A DNA stretch of 64,000 bases, from contig AP017605.1 of NCBI GenBank assembly GCA_002356515.1, positions 3,605,001 through 3,669,000 on the forward strand. The letters run 5' to 3'. Under the pieces are notes generated by a model, which ran no database searches, was not told where the DNA came from, and saw nothing but the letters and a program-made list of their open reading frames with translations. This DNA comes from Mesorhizobium loti. Its GTDB lineage: Bacteria; Pseudomonadota; Alphaproteobacteria; Rhizobiales; Rhizobiaceae. The position numbers were made by a program, and so were the translations under genes. Below are positions 1-8,008 of this stretch, piece after piece (the first letter of the stretch is position 1; each line of letters starts with the position of its first letter).

Positions 1-28
1 AAGCGGCCAAGGCATTGCCATCTTGCAT
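1..28 (-). CDS. Possible N-terminus of a divergent gene, off left edge
   Basis: On the minus strand an ATG at position 28 is preceded by AGGA with a 7-base gap and opens a frame (MQDGNALAA...) that stays open to the window edge. Its position, divergent from a transport operon and facing palindromic operator-like sequences, would suit a transcriptional regulator such as a GntR-family repressor, but only nine codons are visible. The function is inference from layout alone. It could also be a chance start. Confidence 0.35.
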
Positions 29-46
29 TGTCGATTCCTGGTGCTA

Positions 47-88
47 GTATCTGTCTTGTACAGGATACATGCGTCTCTTGTAAGAGAC
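47..88. promoter_or_regulatory. Two palindromic operator-like sites
   Basis: Two inverted repeats lie between the possible divergent gene and the transport operon. The first is an imperfect palindrome spanning 47-68 (GTATCTGT ... ACAGGATAC) with the core TCTTGTACAGGA at 54-65. The second is perfect, with arms GTCTCTT (73-79) and AAGAGAC (82-88) around GT. Both contain TCTTGTA (54-60 and 76-82), repeated 22 bp apart, about two helical turns. TTGTACA-like cores are typical of GntR/FCD regulators, so this is plausibly the operator of the operon. The regulator itself is not in the window. Confidence 0.5.
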
Positions 89-155
89 AATCTTTCGATA
101 TTCATCGACGTGTCTTTTCCTGTGCATGGGGAACACAACACGAAAGGAGGTCGCC

Positions 156-1028
156 GTGAACGACACATCCGGAAGACGTGATTTTCTGAAATTGGGAATG
201 GCGGGACTGGCCACCGCCGGCGTGCTGGCAACCGTCGATGCGCAGAAGGCCGCCGCCCAGGCCGCATCCGACAGCCTGCTGCGCACCGTGCTCGACCGCG
301 GCAAGCTGATCGTCGGCACCGGCAGCACCAACGCGCCGTGGCATTTCGAGAACGATGCCGGCGAACTGGTCGGCATGGATATCACCATGGGGCGCATCCT
401 GGCCAAGGGCCTGTTCGACGATCCGACCAAGGTCGAGTTCGTCATGCAGGATCCGGCGCAGCGCATCCCCAATGTCACCACCAACAAGGTCGACATCACC
501 ATCCAGTTCATGACGATGACGGCGCAGCGTTCGCAGCTGATCAACTTCACCCGGCCCTACTATGTCGAAGGCGTTGCCTTGCTGACACTGCCCACCGCCG
601 AGAACAAGACCTTCGACAAGCTGCTTGCCGGCGGTTCGGCGACGCGCATTTCCATCCTGCAGAATGTCGATGCCGAAAGCTCCGTCCACTATGCCTTGCC
701 ACAGGCGCAGGTGCTGCAGATCGACACCCAGGCCAATGTGCTGCAAGCGCTGGAATCCAAGCGCGCCGACGCGGCCGCCGTCGATCTGTCCACCGTGCGC
801 TGGCTTGCCTCGCGCAATCCGGACAAATATTTCGACGCCGGCAAGAGCTGGTATTCGATGCTCTACGGCGCCGCCTTGCGGCAAGGCGATCTCGACTGGC
901 TGACCTTCGTCAACCAGACCTTCACCATCGCCATGTTCGGCCATGAATCGGCGCTCTATGATGCCGCCTTCAAGGATTATTTCGGCCAGGAACCGCCGGC
1001 CCGCCACCCCGGCTTCCCGGTGATCTGA
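156..1028 (+). CDS. ABC transporter substrate-binding protein (family 3, polar amino acid type)
   Basis: Periplasmic receptor of a polar amino-acid-type importer, about 290 residues, family SBP_bac_3. The GTG start at 156 is chosen because AAAGGAGG (143-150) lies five bases upstream; the ATG at 126 has no such site. The N-terminus carries a twin-arginine-like motif, GRRDFLKLG, then a hydrophobic stretch and an Ala-rich cleavage region, so export by Tat is likely. This is less common for such receptors, which mostly use Sec. The body has the usual sequence around GKLIVGTGSTNAPWHFEN and DITIQFMTMTAQRS. It is the first gene of an operon with two permeases, an ATPase and two catabolic genes. The ligand is unknown. 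Confidence 0.9.
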   Translation: MNDTSGRRDFLKLGMAGLATAGVLATVDAQKAAAQAASDSLLRTVLDRGKLIVGTGSTNAPWHFENDAGELVGMDITMGRILAKGLFDDPTKVEFVMQDPAQRIPNVTTNKVDITIQFMTMTAQRSQLINFTRPYYVEGVALLTLPTAENKTFDKLLAGGSATRISILQNVDAESSVHYALPQAQVLQIDTQANVLQALESKRADAAAVDLSTVRWLASRNPDKYFDAGKSWYSMLYGAALRQGDLDWLTFVNQTFTIAMFGHESALYDAAFKDYFGQEPPARHPGFPVI

Positions 1029-1101
1029 TCCCGATTTGCGGAAGGGTGGCATTCCAGCCCTTCCGCAATCCATTCGACGCCCTTCACACCGAGGCGGATG
1101 C

Positions 1102-1767
1102 ATGGGCTATGCCCTGAATTTCAACCTGATCTGGCGGCATTTCGACAAGCTGTGGGGCGGTCTGCTGCTCAGCCTCGAGCTTGCGGTGATCTCGATCGCC
1201 ATCGGCACCGTCATCGGCCTGGTGCTCGCGGTCTGGTATGTCTCGGCCGGGCGCGCCGTTCGGGCGATCATCGCCGCCTATGTCGAATTCATCCGCAACG
1301 TACCGCTGATCCTGCTCGTCTATCTCGTCTTCTACGGCCTGCCGACCGTGGTCGACCTGGCCTACAGCGCGCCGACCTCTTTCGTCCTGACGCTGTCGGT
1401 CTATAGCGGTGCCTATCTGGTCGAGGTGTTTCGCTCGGGTCTCGAAGCCGTTCCCCGCGGGCAGCTGGATGCCGGCAAGGCGATCGGACTGACGCCCTGG
1501 CAAAGGCTGATCCATGTGCGCCTGCCGACCATGCTGCGCATCACGCTGCCGGCGCTGTCCAACACCTTCATCTCGCTGTTCAAGGACACCTCGATCGCCT
1601 CGGTCATTTCGGTGCCCGAACTCACCTTCGGCGCCCAGTGGATCAACTTCAACACCTTCCGCATCGTCGAGGTCTATCTGGTGACGACGGCGATGTATCT
1701 GCTGACCGGCTACATCCTGCTTTTCGGGCTGAGGCTCGTCGAGCGCCGGTTCAGGGCGGCGCGCTGA
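1102..1767 (+). CDS. Amino acid ABC transporter permease (HisM/HisQ family), first subunit
   Basis: Inner-membrane permease subunit of about 221 residues with roughly five hydrophobic segments. The ABC-contacting EAA loop is recognisable in the region SGLEAVPRGQLDAGKAIGL. The ATG at 1102 follows GAGGCGG at a good distance; an upstream in-frame start at 1036 would add a non-hydrophobic leader and is less likely. The stop is one base before the next permease start, so the two are co-transcribed and probably form a heterodimer. Substrate unknown. Confidence 0.88.
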   Translation: MGYALNFNLIWRHFDKLWGGLLLSLELAVISIAIGTVIGLVLAVWYVSAGRAVRAIIAAYVEFIRNVPLILLVYLVFYGLPTVVDLAYSAPTSFVLTLSVYSGAYLVEVFRSGLEAVPRGQLDAGKAIGLTPWQRLIHVRLPTMLRITLPALSNTFISLFKDTSIASVISVPELTFGAQWINFNTFRIVEVYLVTTAMYLLTGYILLFGLRLVERRFRAAR

Positions 1768-1768
1768 C

Positions 1769-2419
1769 ATGGCAAGCCAGATCCTCTACGCCCTGCCCTT
1801 CCTCGCCAAAGGCTTCGCCGTGACCCTTTGGGTGTCGCTTCTGGTCGTCACCCTGTCGCTCGTCGCCGGCGTCCTGCTGGGAGTCGGCCTGGTCTATGGC
1901 CCCGCCCCGTTGCGCTGGGCGGTGCGCATCTTCAGTGACACCATTCGCGGCATTCCGATCCTGGTCTTGATGTTCTTCGTCTATTACGGTCTGCCGGCTG
2001 TCGGACTGCATCTGCCGTCCTTCTGGGCCGCCGTGCTGGCGCTGACCCTGTTCAAGACGGCGCAGGTCATCGAATATCTCAGGGGCGCGGTCGCCTCGAT
2101 CCCGAAAGGCCAATCCGAGGCCGCGATGGCGATCGGGCTGACCTTCCGCCAGCGCCTCACCTACGTCATCTTTCCGCAGGCCTTCAGGCGCTTCCTGCCG
2201 CCCTGGATCAACGGCGTCACCGACGCGGTCAAGGGCAGCGCGCTGGTGTCGCTGCTCGGCATCACCGATTTGATGCAGGCCATCAACCAGGTCATCGGCC
2301 GCACCTATGAGGCGATGCCGCTCTATATCCTCGGCGCGCTCATCTATTTCGCGGTCAATTACGCGCTCTCGCTCGCCGCCCGGCGGCTCGAGCGGCGTTT
2401 TTCTTTCATTCGGGAATAG
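1769..2419 (+). CDS. Amino acid ABC transporter permease (HisM/HisQ family), second subunit
   Basis: Second permease subunit, 216 residues, starting one base after the preceding permease stop. It has several transmembrane stretches and an EAA loop around SIPKGQSEAAMAIGLTF, the contact site for the ATPase. Presence of two distinct permeases indicates a heterodimeric channel of the polar amino acid uptake family. The end abuts the ATPase gene. Confidence 0.88.
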   Translation: MASQILYALPFLAKGFAVTLWVSLLVVTLSLVAGVLLGVGLVYGPAPLRWAVRIFSDTIRGIPILVLMFFVYYGLPAVGLHLPSFWAAVLALTLFKTAQVIEYLRGAVASIPKGQSEAAMAIGLTFRQRLTYVIFPQAFRRFLPPWINGVTDAVKGSALVSLLGITDLMQAINQVIGRTYEAMPLYILGALIYFAVNYALSLAARRLERRFSFIRE

Positions 2420-2420
2420 C

Positions 2421-3218
2421 ATGATGTCCGACGCTGCAAATGCCAGTCCCGCGCTGCTCGACGTGCGCGATGTCTCCAAGGCCTTCGGCTCCGTCGAGGT
2501 GCTGCGTTCCGTTAGCCTTCAGGTGAACCGCGGCGAGGTGGTGACCGTCATCGGCCCCTCGGGCAGCGGCAAGACCACGCTGCTGCGCTGCGTCAACTTC
2601 CTCGAAAGCTACGACTCAGGCTCGATCCGCATCGACGGCAAGGAGGTCGGCTATCTCTCAGCCGGAACGCGCCAGCGCCGCAGCGAGCGCGACTTGGCCA
2701 GTATGCGCGCCGAAACCGGCATGGTGTTCCAGAGCTTCAACCTGTTTCCGCATCTGACGGCGGCCGGCAACATCATGCTTGGCCTTACCAAGGTGCGCGG
2801 AAAGAGCGAGGCCGAGGCGCGCCAGGCCGCCGAACACTGGCTCGGCCGCGTCGGCCTTGCCCACAAGGCCGACAGCCTGCCGGCCGAACTCTCAGGCGGC
2901 CAGCAGCAGCGCGTCGGCATCGCGCGCGCCGTGGCGATGGAACCAAAGATCCTTCTGCTCGACGAGATCACCTCGGCGCTCGACCCCGAACTGGTCGGCG
3001 AGGTGTTGGCCGTGGTGCGCAGCCTCGCCGAGGACGGCATGACCATGCTGATGGTGACGCACGAAATGGCCTTTGCCCGCGACGCTTCGAGCCGCATAGT
3101 CTTCATGGCCGATGGCGGCGTCAGCGCCGTCGGCCCGCCCAAGGAGATCCTCGCGGCGGAGACCAGCAACGAGCGCCTCCGCACCTTCCTGGCGCGCTTC
3201 CGCGCCTCGCATTTTTGA
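2421..3218 (+). CDS. Amino acid ABC transporter ATP-binding protein
   Basis: Cytoplasmic ATPase of the same importer, 265 residues from the ATG at 2421 (a second ATG follows directly at 2424). Walker A is GPSGSGKTT, the signature is LSGGQQQR, and Walker B is ILLLDEITSALDPE. Note that the Walker B box reads DEITSALD where most homologues have DEPTSALD. The gene begins two bases after the second permease and completes the set. A longer upstream frame overlaps the permease and is not needed. Confidence 0.9.
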   Translation: MMSDAANASPALLDVRDVSKAFGSVEVLRSVSLQVNRGEVVTVIGPSGSGKTTLLRCVNFLESYDSGSIRIDGKEVGYLSAGTRQRRSERDLASMRAETGMVFQSFNLFPHLTAAGNIMLGLTKVRGKSEAEARQAAEHWLGRVGLAHKADSLPAELSGGQQQRVGIARAVAMEPKILLLDEITSALDPELVGEVLAVVRSLAEDGMTMLMVTHEMAFARDASSRIVFMADGGVSAVGPPKEILAAETSNERLRTFLARFRASHF

Positions 3219-3288
3219 CATTGGACGGCCGACGCCGCCCATTTTTTGAATATCGGATGGCTGAAGCCATCCAAGGGAGCCTTCTTCC

Positions 3289-3750
3289 ATGACACCTTAC
3301 ATCCGGCTCGCCGAACTCGGCCTGACGTTGCCCGAGCCGCCGACGCCCATCGCCAACTTCGTCACCCATGCCGAGAGCGGGCGATTGATCTTCCTGTCCG
3401 GACAGGGGCCGCTACGCGCCGACGGCACGCTTTGCACGGGCAAGGTCGGCGAGGATGTCACCGTCGAGCAGGCTTACGAGCATGCCCGCCTGACCGGGCT
3501 CAACCTGCTGGCCGTCATGCATGCCGCCGCCGGCGATCTTGGCCGCATCGTGCGCGTCGTCAAGCTGCTCGGCTTCGTCAACGCGACGCCGACCTTCAGC
3601 GACCACCCGAAAGTGGTCAATGGCTGTTCGGACCTGTTCGCCGATGTGTTCGCTGATATTGGCGGCCATGCCCGCTCGGCGATCGGCGTCGGCTCGCTGC
3701 CTGGTAACATCACTGTCGAAATCGAAGCGGTCGTCGAGATCGCCGCCTGA
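3289..3750 (+). CDS. RidA/YjgF-family protein
   Basis: A 153-residue member of the RidA (YjgF/YER057c/UK114) family. Family members hydrolyse reactive enamine/imine intermediates released by PLP-dependent lyases, usually as trimers. Family-like stretches are [15 protein letters not shown] near the N-terminus, [25 protein letters not shown] in the middle (shown here only as a region) and the C-terminal [24 protein letters not shown]-like site lies upstream. It sits between a transporter and a PLP enzyme, so it probably detoxifies or completes the product of that enzyme. Confidence 0.85.
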   Translation: MTPYIRLAELGLTLPEPPTPIANFVTHAESGRLIFLSGQGPLRADGTLCTGKVGEDVTVEQAYEHARLTGLNLLAVMHAAAGDLGRIVRVVKLLGFVNATPTFSDHPKVVNGCSDLFADVFADIGGHARSAIGVGSLPGNITVEIEAVVEIAA

Positions 3751-3775
3751 CCTGCCACCCACGGGATCTGCTGAC

Positions 3776-4981
3776 ATGAAAACCACTTCCGCCGCCGGCT
3801 CCAACACCACCATCCGCGAACGGCTCGGCCTTCGCCCGATCATCAATGTCTCCGGCACCATGACCGCGCTCGGCGCGTCGATCATCGTCCCGGAGGCGAT
3901 CAGCGCCATGGCCGAAATGGCTTCGCAATGGGTGGAAATGGATGATCTGCAGCGTGCCGCGAGCACCATCGTCGCGCGCCTCACCGGCGGCGAGGCCGGC
4001 TTCATCACCGCTTGCTGTGCCAGCGGCATCACCATGGCGATCGCCGGCGCGATGACGGGAACCAACCTGCTCGCCATCGAGCGTCTGCCCGACGACACAG
4101 GCGGTCTCAAGTCCGAGGTCGTCATCCAGCTGGGCCACATCGTCAATTACGGCGCACCGATCGACCAGTCGATCCGCGTCGCCGGCGCCAAAGTCATCCC
4201 GGCAGGCACCGTCAGCGTCACCCAGGACTACCATGTGCGCGAAGCGATCAACGAGCGGACGGCGGCGGGCCTCTACGTCGTTGCCCACCACACGGTGCAG
4301 TACGGCATGCTGTCGCTGGAGGAATTCTGCGAGATCTGCCACGCCAAGGGCGTGCCGGTGATCGTCGATGCCGCGTCCGAATACGATCTGCGCGGCTTCC
4401 TGGCGCGCGGCGCCGATGTCGTCATCTACAGCGGCCACAAATTCCTCTCAGGGCCGACCAGCGGCATCGTCACCGGTCGCAAGGACTTGGTGCGCTCAGC
4501 CTATCTGCAGAACCGCGGCGTGGCGCGGGCCATGAAGGTCGGCAAGGAAAGCATCGCCGGCACCATGGCGGCACTCGAAGCCTGGGAAAAGCGCGACCAC
4601 GCCGGCATCCGCCGGCGCGAGGAGGCGGCGCTCAATCTCTGGAAGGACGCTTTGCAAGGACTGCCGGGCATCTTTGCCAAGATCATTCCCGACCCGACCG
4701 CCAATCCGCTCGACCGCCTGCAGATCTTCGTATCGCCGGAAAGCCGCTTCAGCGCCGCCGGCCTCGCCTCGGCGCTGGCCGCGGGCTCACCGCCGATCAT
4801 CGTGCGCAACCACGAGGTCGAGCGCGGCCACTTCTTCCTCGACCCTTGCAACCTGCATCCCGGCGAAGCGGAGATCGTCGCCGAACGCCTGCGGGCCACA
4901 CTTACCGCGAAGGACCGCCCGGCCGATGCGATGAAAGCCGCACGCAAGGATTCGTCTGGCGTCTTGAAGTGGCCGGACTGA
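3776..4981 (+). CDS. SelA/DgaE-like PLP-dependent enzyme (aminotransferase-fold)
   Basis: A 401-residue fold-type I PLP enzyme resembling selenocysteine synthase SelA and D-glucosaminate-6-phosphate ammonia-lyase DgaE. The Schiff-base lysine is Lys222 in [12 protein letters not shown], preceded by the conserved acidic residue in VPVIVDAAS. The N-terminal part has [13 protein letters not shown], typical of the SelA-like group. No tRNA-Sec or SelB is seen, so a role in selenocysteine synthesis is unlikely. Next to an amino acid importer and RidA, a beta-eliminating or deaminating lyase acting on an imported amino compound is the best inference. Substrate not known. Confidence 0.8.
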   Translation: MKTTSAAGSNTTIRERLGLRPIINVSGTMTALGASIIVPEAISAMAEMASQWVEMDDLQRAASTIVARLTGGEAGFITACCASGITMAIAGAMTGTNLLAIERLPDDTGGLKSEVVIQLGHIVNYGAPIDQSIRVAGAKVIPAGTVSVTQDYHVREAINERTAAGLYVVAHHTVQYGMLSLEEFCEICHAKGVPVIVDAASEYDLRGFLARGADVVIYSGHKFLSGPTSGIVTGRKDLVRSAYLQNRGVARAMKVGKESIAGTMAALEAWEKRDHAGIRRREEAALNLWKDALQGLPGIFAKIIPDPTANPLDRLQIFVSPESRFSAAGLASALAAGSPPIIVRNHEVERGHFFLDPCNLHPGEAEIVAERLRATLTAKDRPADAMKAARKDSSGVLKWPD

Positions 4982-5354
4982 GCGCCAAGTCAACAGCTCC
5001 AAACACCAGTGATCACGCGACTGTGATCAGCCGGATTTGCGGGCGGCGGGAATAAACCGTCTCCGCGACAGGTCTGCTCGGCATACGCCACGTCTGGCGT
5101 TGAGGAGACCGGCATGCCGCATCATTGCAGGAACAGCGAACACGGCTGCAGCGTCGGCTGCCGCCGTGAGCTGGCAGGCATGATCGCCGTCAGGCTCTCC
5201 TTTGTGGCGCTTGACACCGGTGACGCAGATGAATTCACTTTCAGCAAGGCAGGTGGCTCTGCCTGTTCCCGGGGGCTTTGGCCCTGCGAGCAGGGCAAGG
5301 TCGCCGTCGCATCTTGAGGCGGCACGGCCCGGAGTATCGGATCATGGTGCTGCT
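4982..5354 (+). other. Gap between catabolic operon and ECF sigma gene
   Basis: This 373-base stretch has several signals. A perfect inverted repeat TGATCAC / GTGATCA (5010-5016 and 5023-5029) may end the upstream operon. GGGAATAAACC at 5048-5058 looks like an ECF-type -35 element, and GTCT at 5072-5075 falls about 16 bases after GGAATAA, so an autoregulated ECF promoter is possible. A second perfect inverted repeat ACGCCA / TGGCGT lies at 5085-5090 and 5095-5100. A short open frame with a strong GAGGAG site begins at 5114 and is listed separately. Confidence 0.5.
5114..5317 (+). CDS. Candidate small Cys-rich leader protein upstream of ECF sigma gene
   Basis: A 67-codon frame opens with ATG at 5114, six bases after GAGGAG, a better ribosome binding site than that of the sigma gene itself. 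The product would hold six cysteines (positions near 5, 12, 16 and three in the last 20 residues) and two adjacent histidines near the N-terminus. Codon bias is weaker than in neighbouring genes. No family is recognised. It may be a translated leader, a small protein, or chance. Confidence 0.25.
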   Translation: MPHHCRNSEHGCSVGCRRELAGMIAVRLSFVALDTGDADEFTFSKAGGSACSRGLWPCEQGKVAVAS

Positions 5355-5894
5355 TTGAGCGAGACGGCCCTGGCAGAGCGCTTCAACCAAGTGGTGCTGC
5401 CGCATCTCGGCGACGCGCTGGCGCTGGCCCGCTGGCTGACCGGCAATGCCGCCGACGCCGAGGATGTCGTCCAGGACGCCTGCATCAAGGCGCATGCCGG
5501 CATATCAGGCTATGCCGGCGGCAACCCCCGCGCATGGCTGCTGACCATCGTGCGCAACACCTCCTACACCTGGATGGCACGCAACCGGCCGCGCGCCATG
5601 ATGGCCGTCGGCGACCTCGGCGATCTCGACGACATGGCCGCCGCACACGGCACCAGCCTGCCGGACGAGGACGGCCCGGAGGCGAGCCTGATCGCCAGGG
5701 CCGATACAGCAGCACTCGAGGCGGCGATCGCAGCCCTGCCGCAGCCATTTCGCGAGACGCTGGTGCTGCGCGATATCAACGGCCTCAGCTATCGCGAAAT
5801 ATCGGCCATGCTTGCCGTACCGATCGGCACGGTGATGTCCAGGCTTGCCCGTGCGCGCGGCCTACTGGCGTCTGAATTGGGGAGAGCGTCATGA
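5355..5894 (+). CDS. RNA polymerase ECF sigma factor
   Basis: Extracytoplasmic-function sigma factor, 179 residues if translation starts at the TTG at 5355, where the sequence becomes sigma-like (LSETALAERFNQ). An in-frame ATG at 5229 would add about 42 residues that do not look like sigma. Region 2 is visible around DAEDVVQDACIKA, and region 4 with its helix-turn-helix around GLSYREISAMLAVPIGTVMSRL. The C-terminus overlaps the anti-sigma gene by four bases (ATGA), so the pair is translationally coupled. Probably autoregulated through the GGAATAA element upstream. Confidence 0.88.
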   Translation: MSETALAERFNQVVLPHLGDALALARWLTGNAADAEDVVQDACIKAHAGISGYAGGNPRAWLLTIVRNTSYTWMARNRPRAMMAVGDLGDLDDMAAAHGTSLPDEDGPEASLIARADTAALEAAIAALPQPFRETLVLRDINGLSYREISAMLAVPIGTVMSRLARARGLLASELGRAS

Positions 5895-6799
5895 CGCACG
5901 ACGACGGACTGCCCAACGATCCCGAAGGTATCAGACTCATGATCCATGCCCTTGTAGATGGCGAGCTTGACGCGGCGGCCGCCCTTGCCGTGGAACGGCG
6001 CATCGCCGCCGACCCCAGGCTTGCCGCGGAGCATGCCCGCATTGTCGCCTTGCAAGGCACTGTCAGCCGCTTGCCGCGTCCCGATGTCAGCGACGCGTTT
6101 CGGGCCCGCATCGCGTCGATCGGCATGGCAGGCGCCGAACGGCAGGAACAAGCCGAGACGGCCGAGCCGCAGCGCGGCACGCTATCGGCACTTCCCGGAT
6201 TGATAGCAGGCGCTGGCGGCGGCCAGCGACGAGAAGCCGGAACACGTCCTTCTCAGGCGCGGCCATCGTCAAGGGCGCGCCGCTTCGGCTCATTCGACTG
6301 GCGCGCCATGGCCGCCTCGATCATGATCAGCGCGGTGTTGGCCAGCGGGGCGACGCAATGGGTGATGCAGAGCGGCGTCGAGGACGGCTTTGCCGCGGCG
6401 GTTGCCAGCGGCCACCGCCGCAGCCTGCTTGCCGCGAGCCCGATCGACATCGTCTCGTCCGACCGCCATACGGTGAAGCCCTGGCTCGACGCCCGCATCG
6501 GCGTCTCGCCGCCGGCGCCCGACCTTGCCCAGGACGGCTTCGCGCTGATCGGTGGCCGGGTCGAGGTGATCTCAGGCCGGCCGGTGCCGGCCCTGGTCTA
6601 CCGTCATCGCGAGCACCTGATCACGCTGGTCGCCGAACCGCAGCAGGGCGGCAAGACCACCCAGCCCGACGACCTTTCATCCGGCGGCTTCTCGATGGTG
6701 CACTGGAGCGACGGCGCCTTCTCCTATTGGGCGATCTCCGACATGGAACGCCCCGAGCTCGACGACTTCGTCGCCCGCTTCCGCAAGGCAGCGGTGTGA
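5891..6799 (+). CDS. Membrane anti-sigma factor
   Basis: A 302-residue protein with a cytoplasmic N-terminal segment (about residues 10-80, containing LVDGELDAAAALAVERR), typical of anti-sigma domains that hold an ECF factor. A Pro/Arg-rich linker follows, then one membrane helix at about residues 138-159 and a periplasmic C-terminal part. No HxxxCxxC zinc motif is visible, so it is not a ZAS-type redox sensor. The 4-base overlap with the sigma gene supports partnership. It presumably senses an envelope signal; the signal is unknown. Confidence 0.82.
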   Translation: MTHDDGLPNDPEGIRLMIHALVDGELDAAAALAVERRIAADPRLAAEHARIVALQGTVSRLPRPDVSDAFRARIASIGMAGAERQEQAETAEPQRGTLSALPGLIAGAGGGQRREAGTRPSQARPSSRARRFGSFDWRAMAASIMISAVLASGATQWVMQSGVEDGFAAAVASGHRRSLLAASPIDIVSSDRHTVKPWLDARIGVSPPAPDLAQDGFALIGGRVEVISGRPVPALVYRHREHLITLVAEPQQGGKTTQPDDLSSGGFSMVHWSDGAFSYWAISDMERPELDDFVARFRKAAV

Positions 6800-6926
6800 G
6801 GGCAGCCCTGTCCCGTTTTTGATTCTAACGCTCTGAGGCACTCGCCCGACCGGGAATGCCAGCGCGCCTGTCCCTGGCTGCAAGCCAGATCGCCGGGCTC
6901 GCCGTTTCCTTCAAAACAATAACTTT

Positions 6927-6947
6927 ACAAATATTCGTATTTATGTG
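6927..6947. promoter_or_regulatory. AT-rich inverted repeat upstream of sugar operon
   Basis: Just before the sugar operon, in a locally AT-rich stretch (6911-6966), AAATA (6929-6933) and TATTT (6938-6942) form a perfect inverted repeat around TTCG, extended imperfectly to ACAAATA and TATTTATGT. It is well placed to be an operator, plausibly for the RpiR-type regulator encoded in the same operon. Function is inference. Confidence 0.4.
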
Positions 6948-6973
6948 AAGTCGTGGTGATTAAAGGATCATCC

Positions 6974-7957
6974 ATGACCGCCCATCGTTTCGCCACGCGC
7001 CTGAATTCCTTTGCCTCGCGGCCGCAGGCCGAATGGCCCGATCTTACCGGCAAGCCGTCGCTGATGCAGATGGCGGCGCGCGCCGCCAAGGTCGAGGGGC
7101 TTACCGATCTAGACCTCAATTTTCCTGACCATGTCGGTGAAAAGCCTGCGGAAATCGCGCGCAAACTGGGCGATCTCGGGCTTTCCATCAATGGCTTTGC
7201 CATGCGCTACTACTCCAACCCCGCCTTCAAGCTCGGCGCCTTCACCAATCCCGATCCGGCGGTGCGCCGCGAGGCCATCGATCTGACCAAGGCGGGCATC
7301 GACGCCACGCGTGAAGCCGGTGCCAGCCTGATGACGCTGTGGCTGGGGCAGGATGGCTTCGACTACGCCTTTCAGGCCGACTATGCGACGCTCTGGCAAC
7401 ACGAAATCGATGGAATTCGTGAAGTGACCGCGCATGATCCCGGCTGCCAGATCAGCCTGGAGTACAAGCCCAACGAGCCGCGTTCCTATTCGCTGATGCC
7501 GGACGCCGCGACCACCTTGCTGGCGATCCGTGAGGTCGGCCTGCCCAATCTCGGCGTCACCCTCGATTTCGCTCACGTCCTCTATGCCGACGAGCAGCCA
7601 GCCTTTGCCGCTGCCCTCGTCGCCCGGCACAGCAAGCTTCTTGGCGTGCATCTCAATGACGGCTACGCCAAGCGCGACGACGGTCTGATGGTCGGCGCCG
7701 TGCACACGCTGCAGACGATCGAATTGCTGCGCCAGATCCGCCGCGACGGCTACGCCGGCGCCATCTACTTCGACACCTTTCCCGACATGACCGGGCTCGA
7801 TCCGGTGCGCGAATGCGAAGTCAACATCGCCACCGTCAAGCGCATGCTCGGCGTCGTTGAGCGACTCGACAGAGACAACCGTCTGTCATCCGCCATCGAC
7901 CGCCAAGACGCGGTCGCCACGCAGGCCATCGTGCAGGAGATCATGCTCGGGGCCTGA
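6974..7957 (+). CDS. Sugar isomerase/epimerase, TIM-barrel (AP endonuclease 2 family)
   Basis: A 327-residue xylose-isomerase-like TIM barrel. The ATG at 6974 has AAAGGA six bases upstream; GTG codons at 6953/6956 are weaker choices. Likely metal ligands are the Glu in LEYKPNEP, the Asp in VTLDFAH, the His in LGVHLNDG and the acidic residues in YFDTFPD, the order seen in rhamnose- and xylose-isomerase-like enzymes. It opens an operon with a sugar ABC importer, an RpiR regulator and a PfkB kinase, so it most likely isomerises or epimerises the imported sugar or its phosphate. Exact sugar not determinable. Confidence 0.8.
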   Translation: MTAHRFATRLNSFASRPQAEWPDLTGKPSLMQMAARAAKVEGLTDLDLNFPDHVGEKPAEIARKLGDLGLSINGFAMRYYSNPAFKLGAFTNPDPAVRREAIDLTKAGIDATREAGASLMTLWLGQDGFDYAFQADYATLWQHEIDGIREVTAHDPGCQISLEYKPNEPRSYSLMPDAATTLLAIREVGLPNLGVTLDFAHVLYADEQPAFAAALVARHSKLLGVHLNDGYAKRDDGLMVGAVHTLQTIELLRQIRRDGYAGAIYFDTFPDMTGLDPVRECEVNIATVKRMLGVVERLDRDNRLSSAIDRQDAVATQAIVQEIMLGA

Positions 7958-8008
7958 CCGCCGAAGCCGCTCAACCACACCGCCGTTTTCAAACCAGGGA
8001 GGAAGACC

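Noticed and set aside
3776..4981. Selenocysteine synthase (selA)
   Set aside because: SelA-like fold, but no selB, selC or selD in the area and the transporter/RidA context favours a catabolic lyase.
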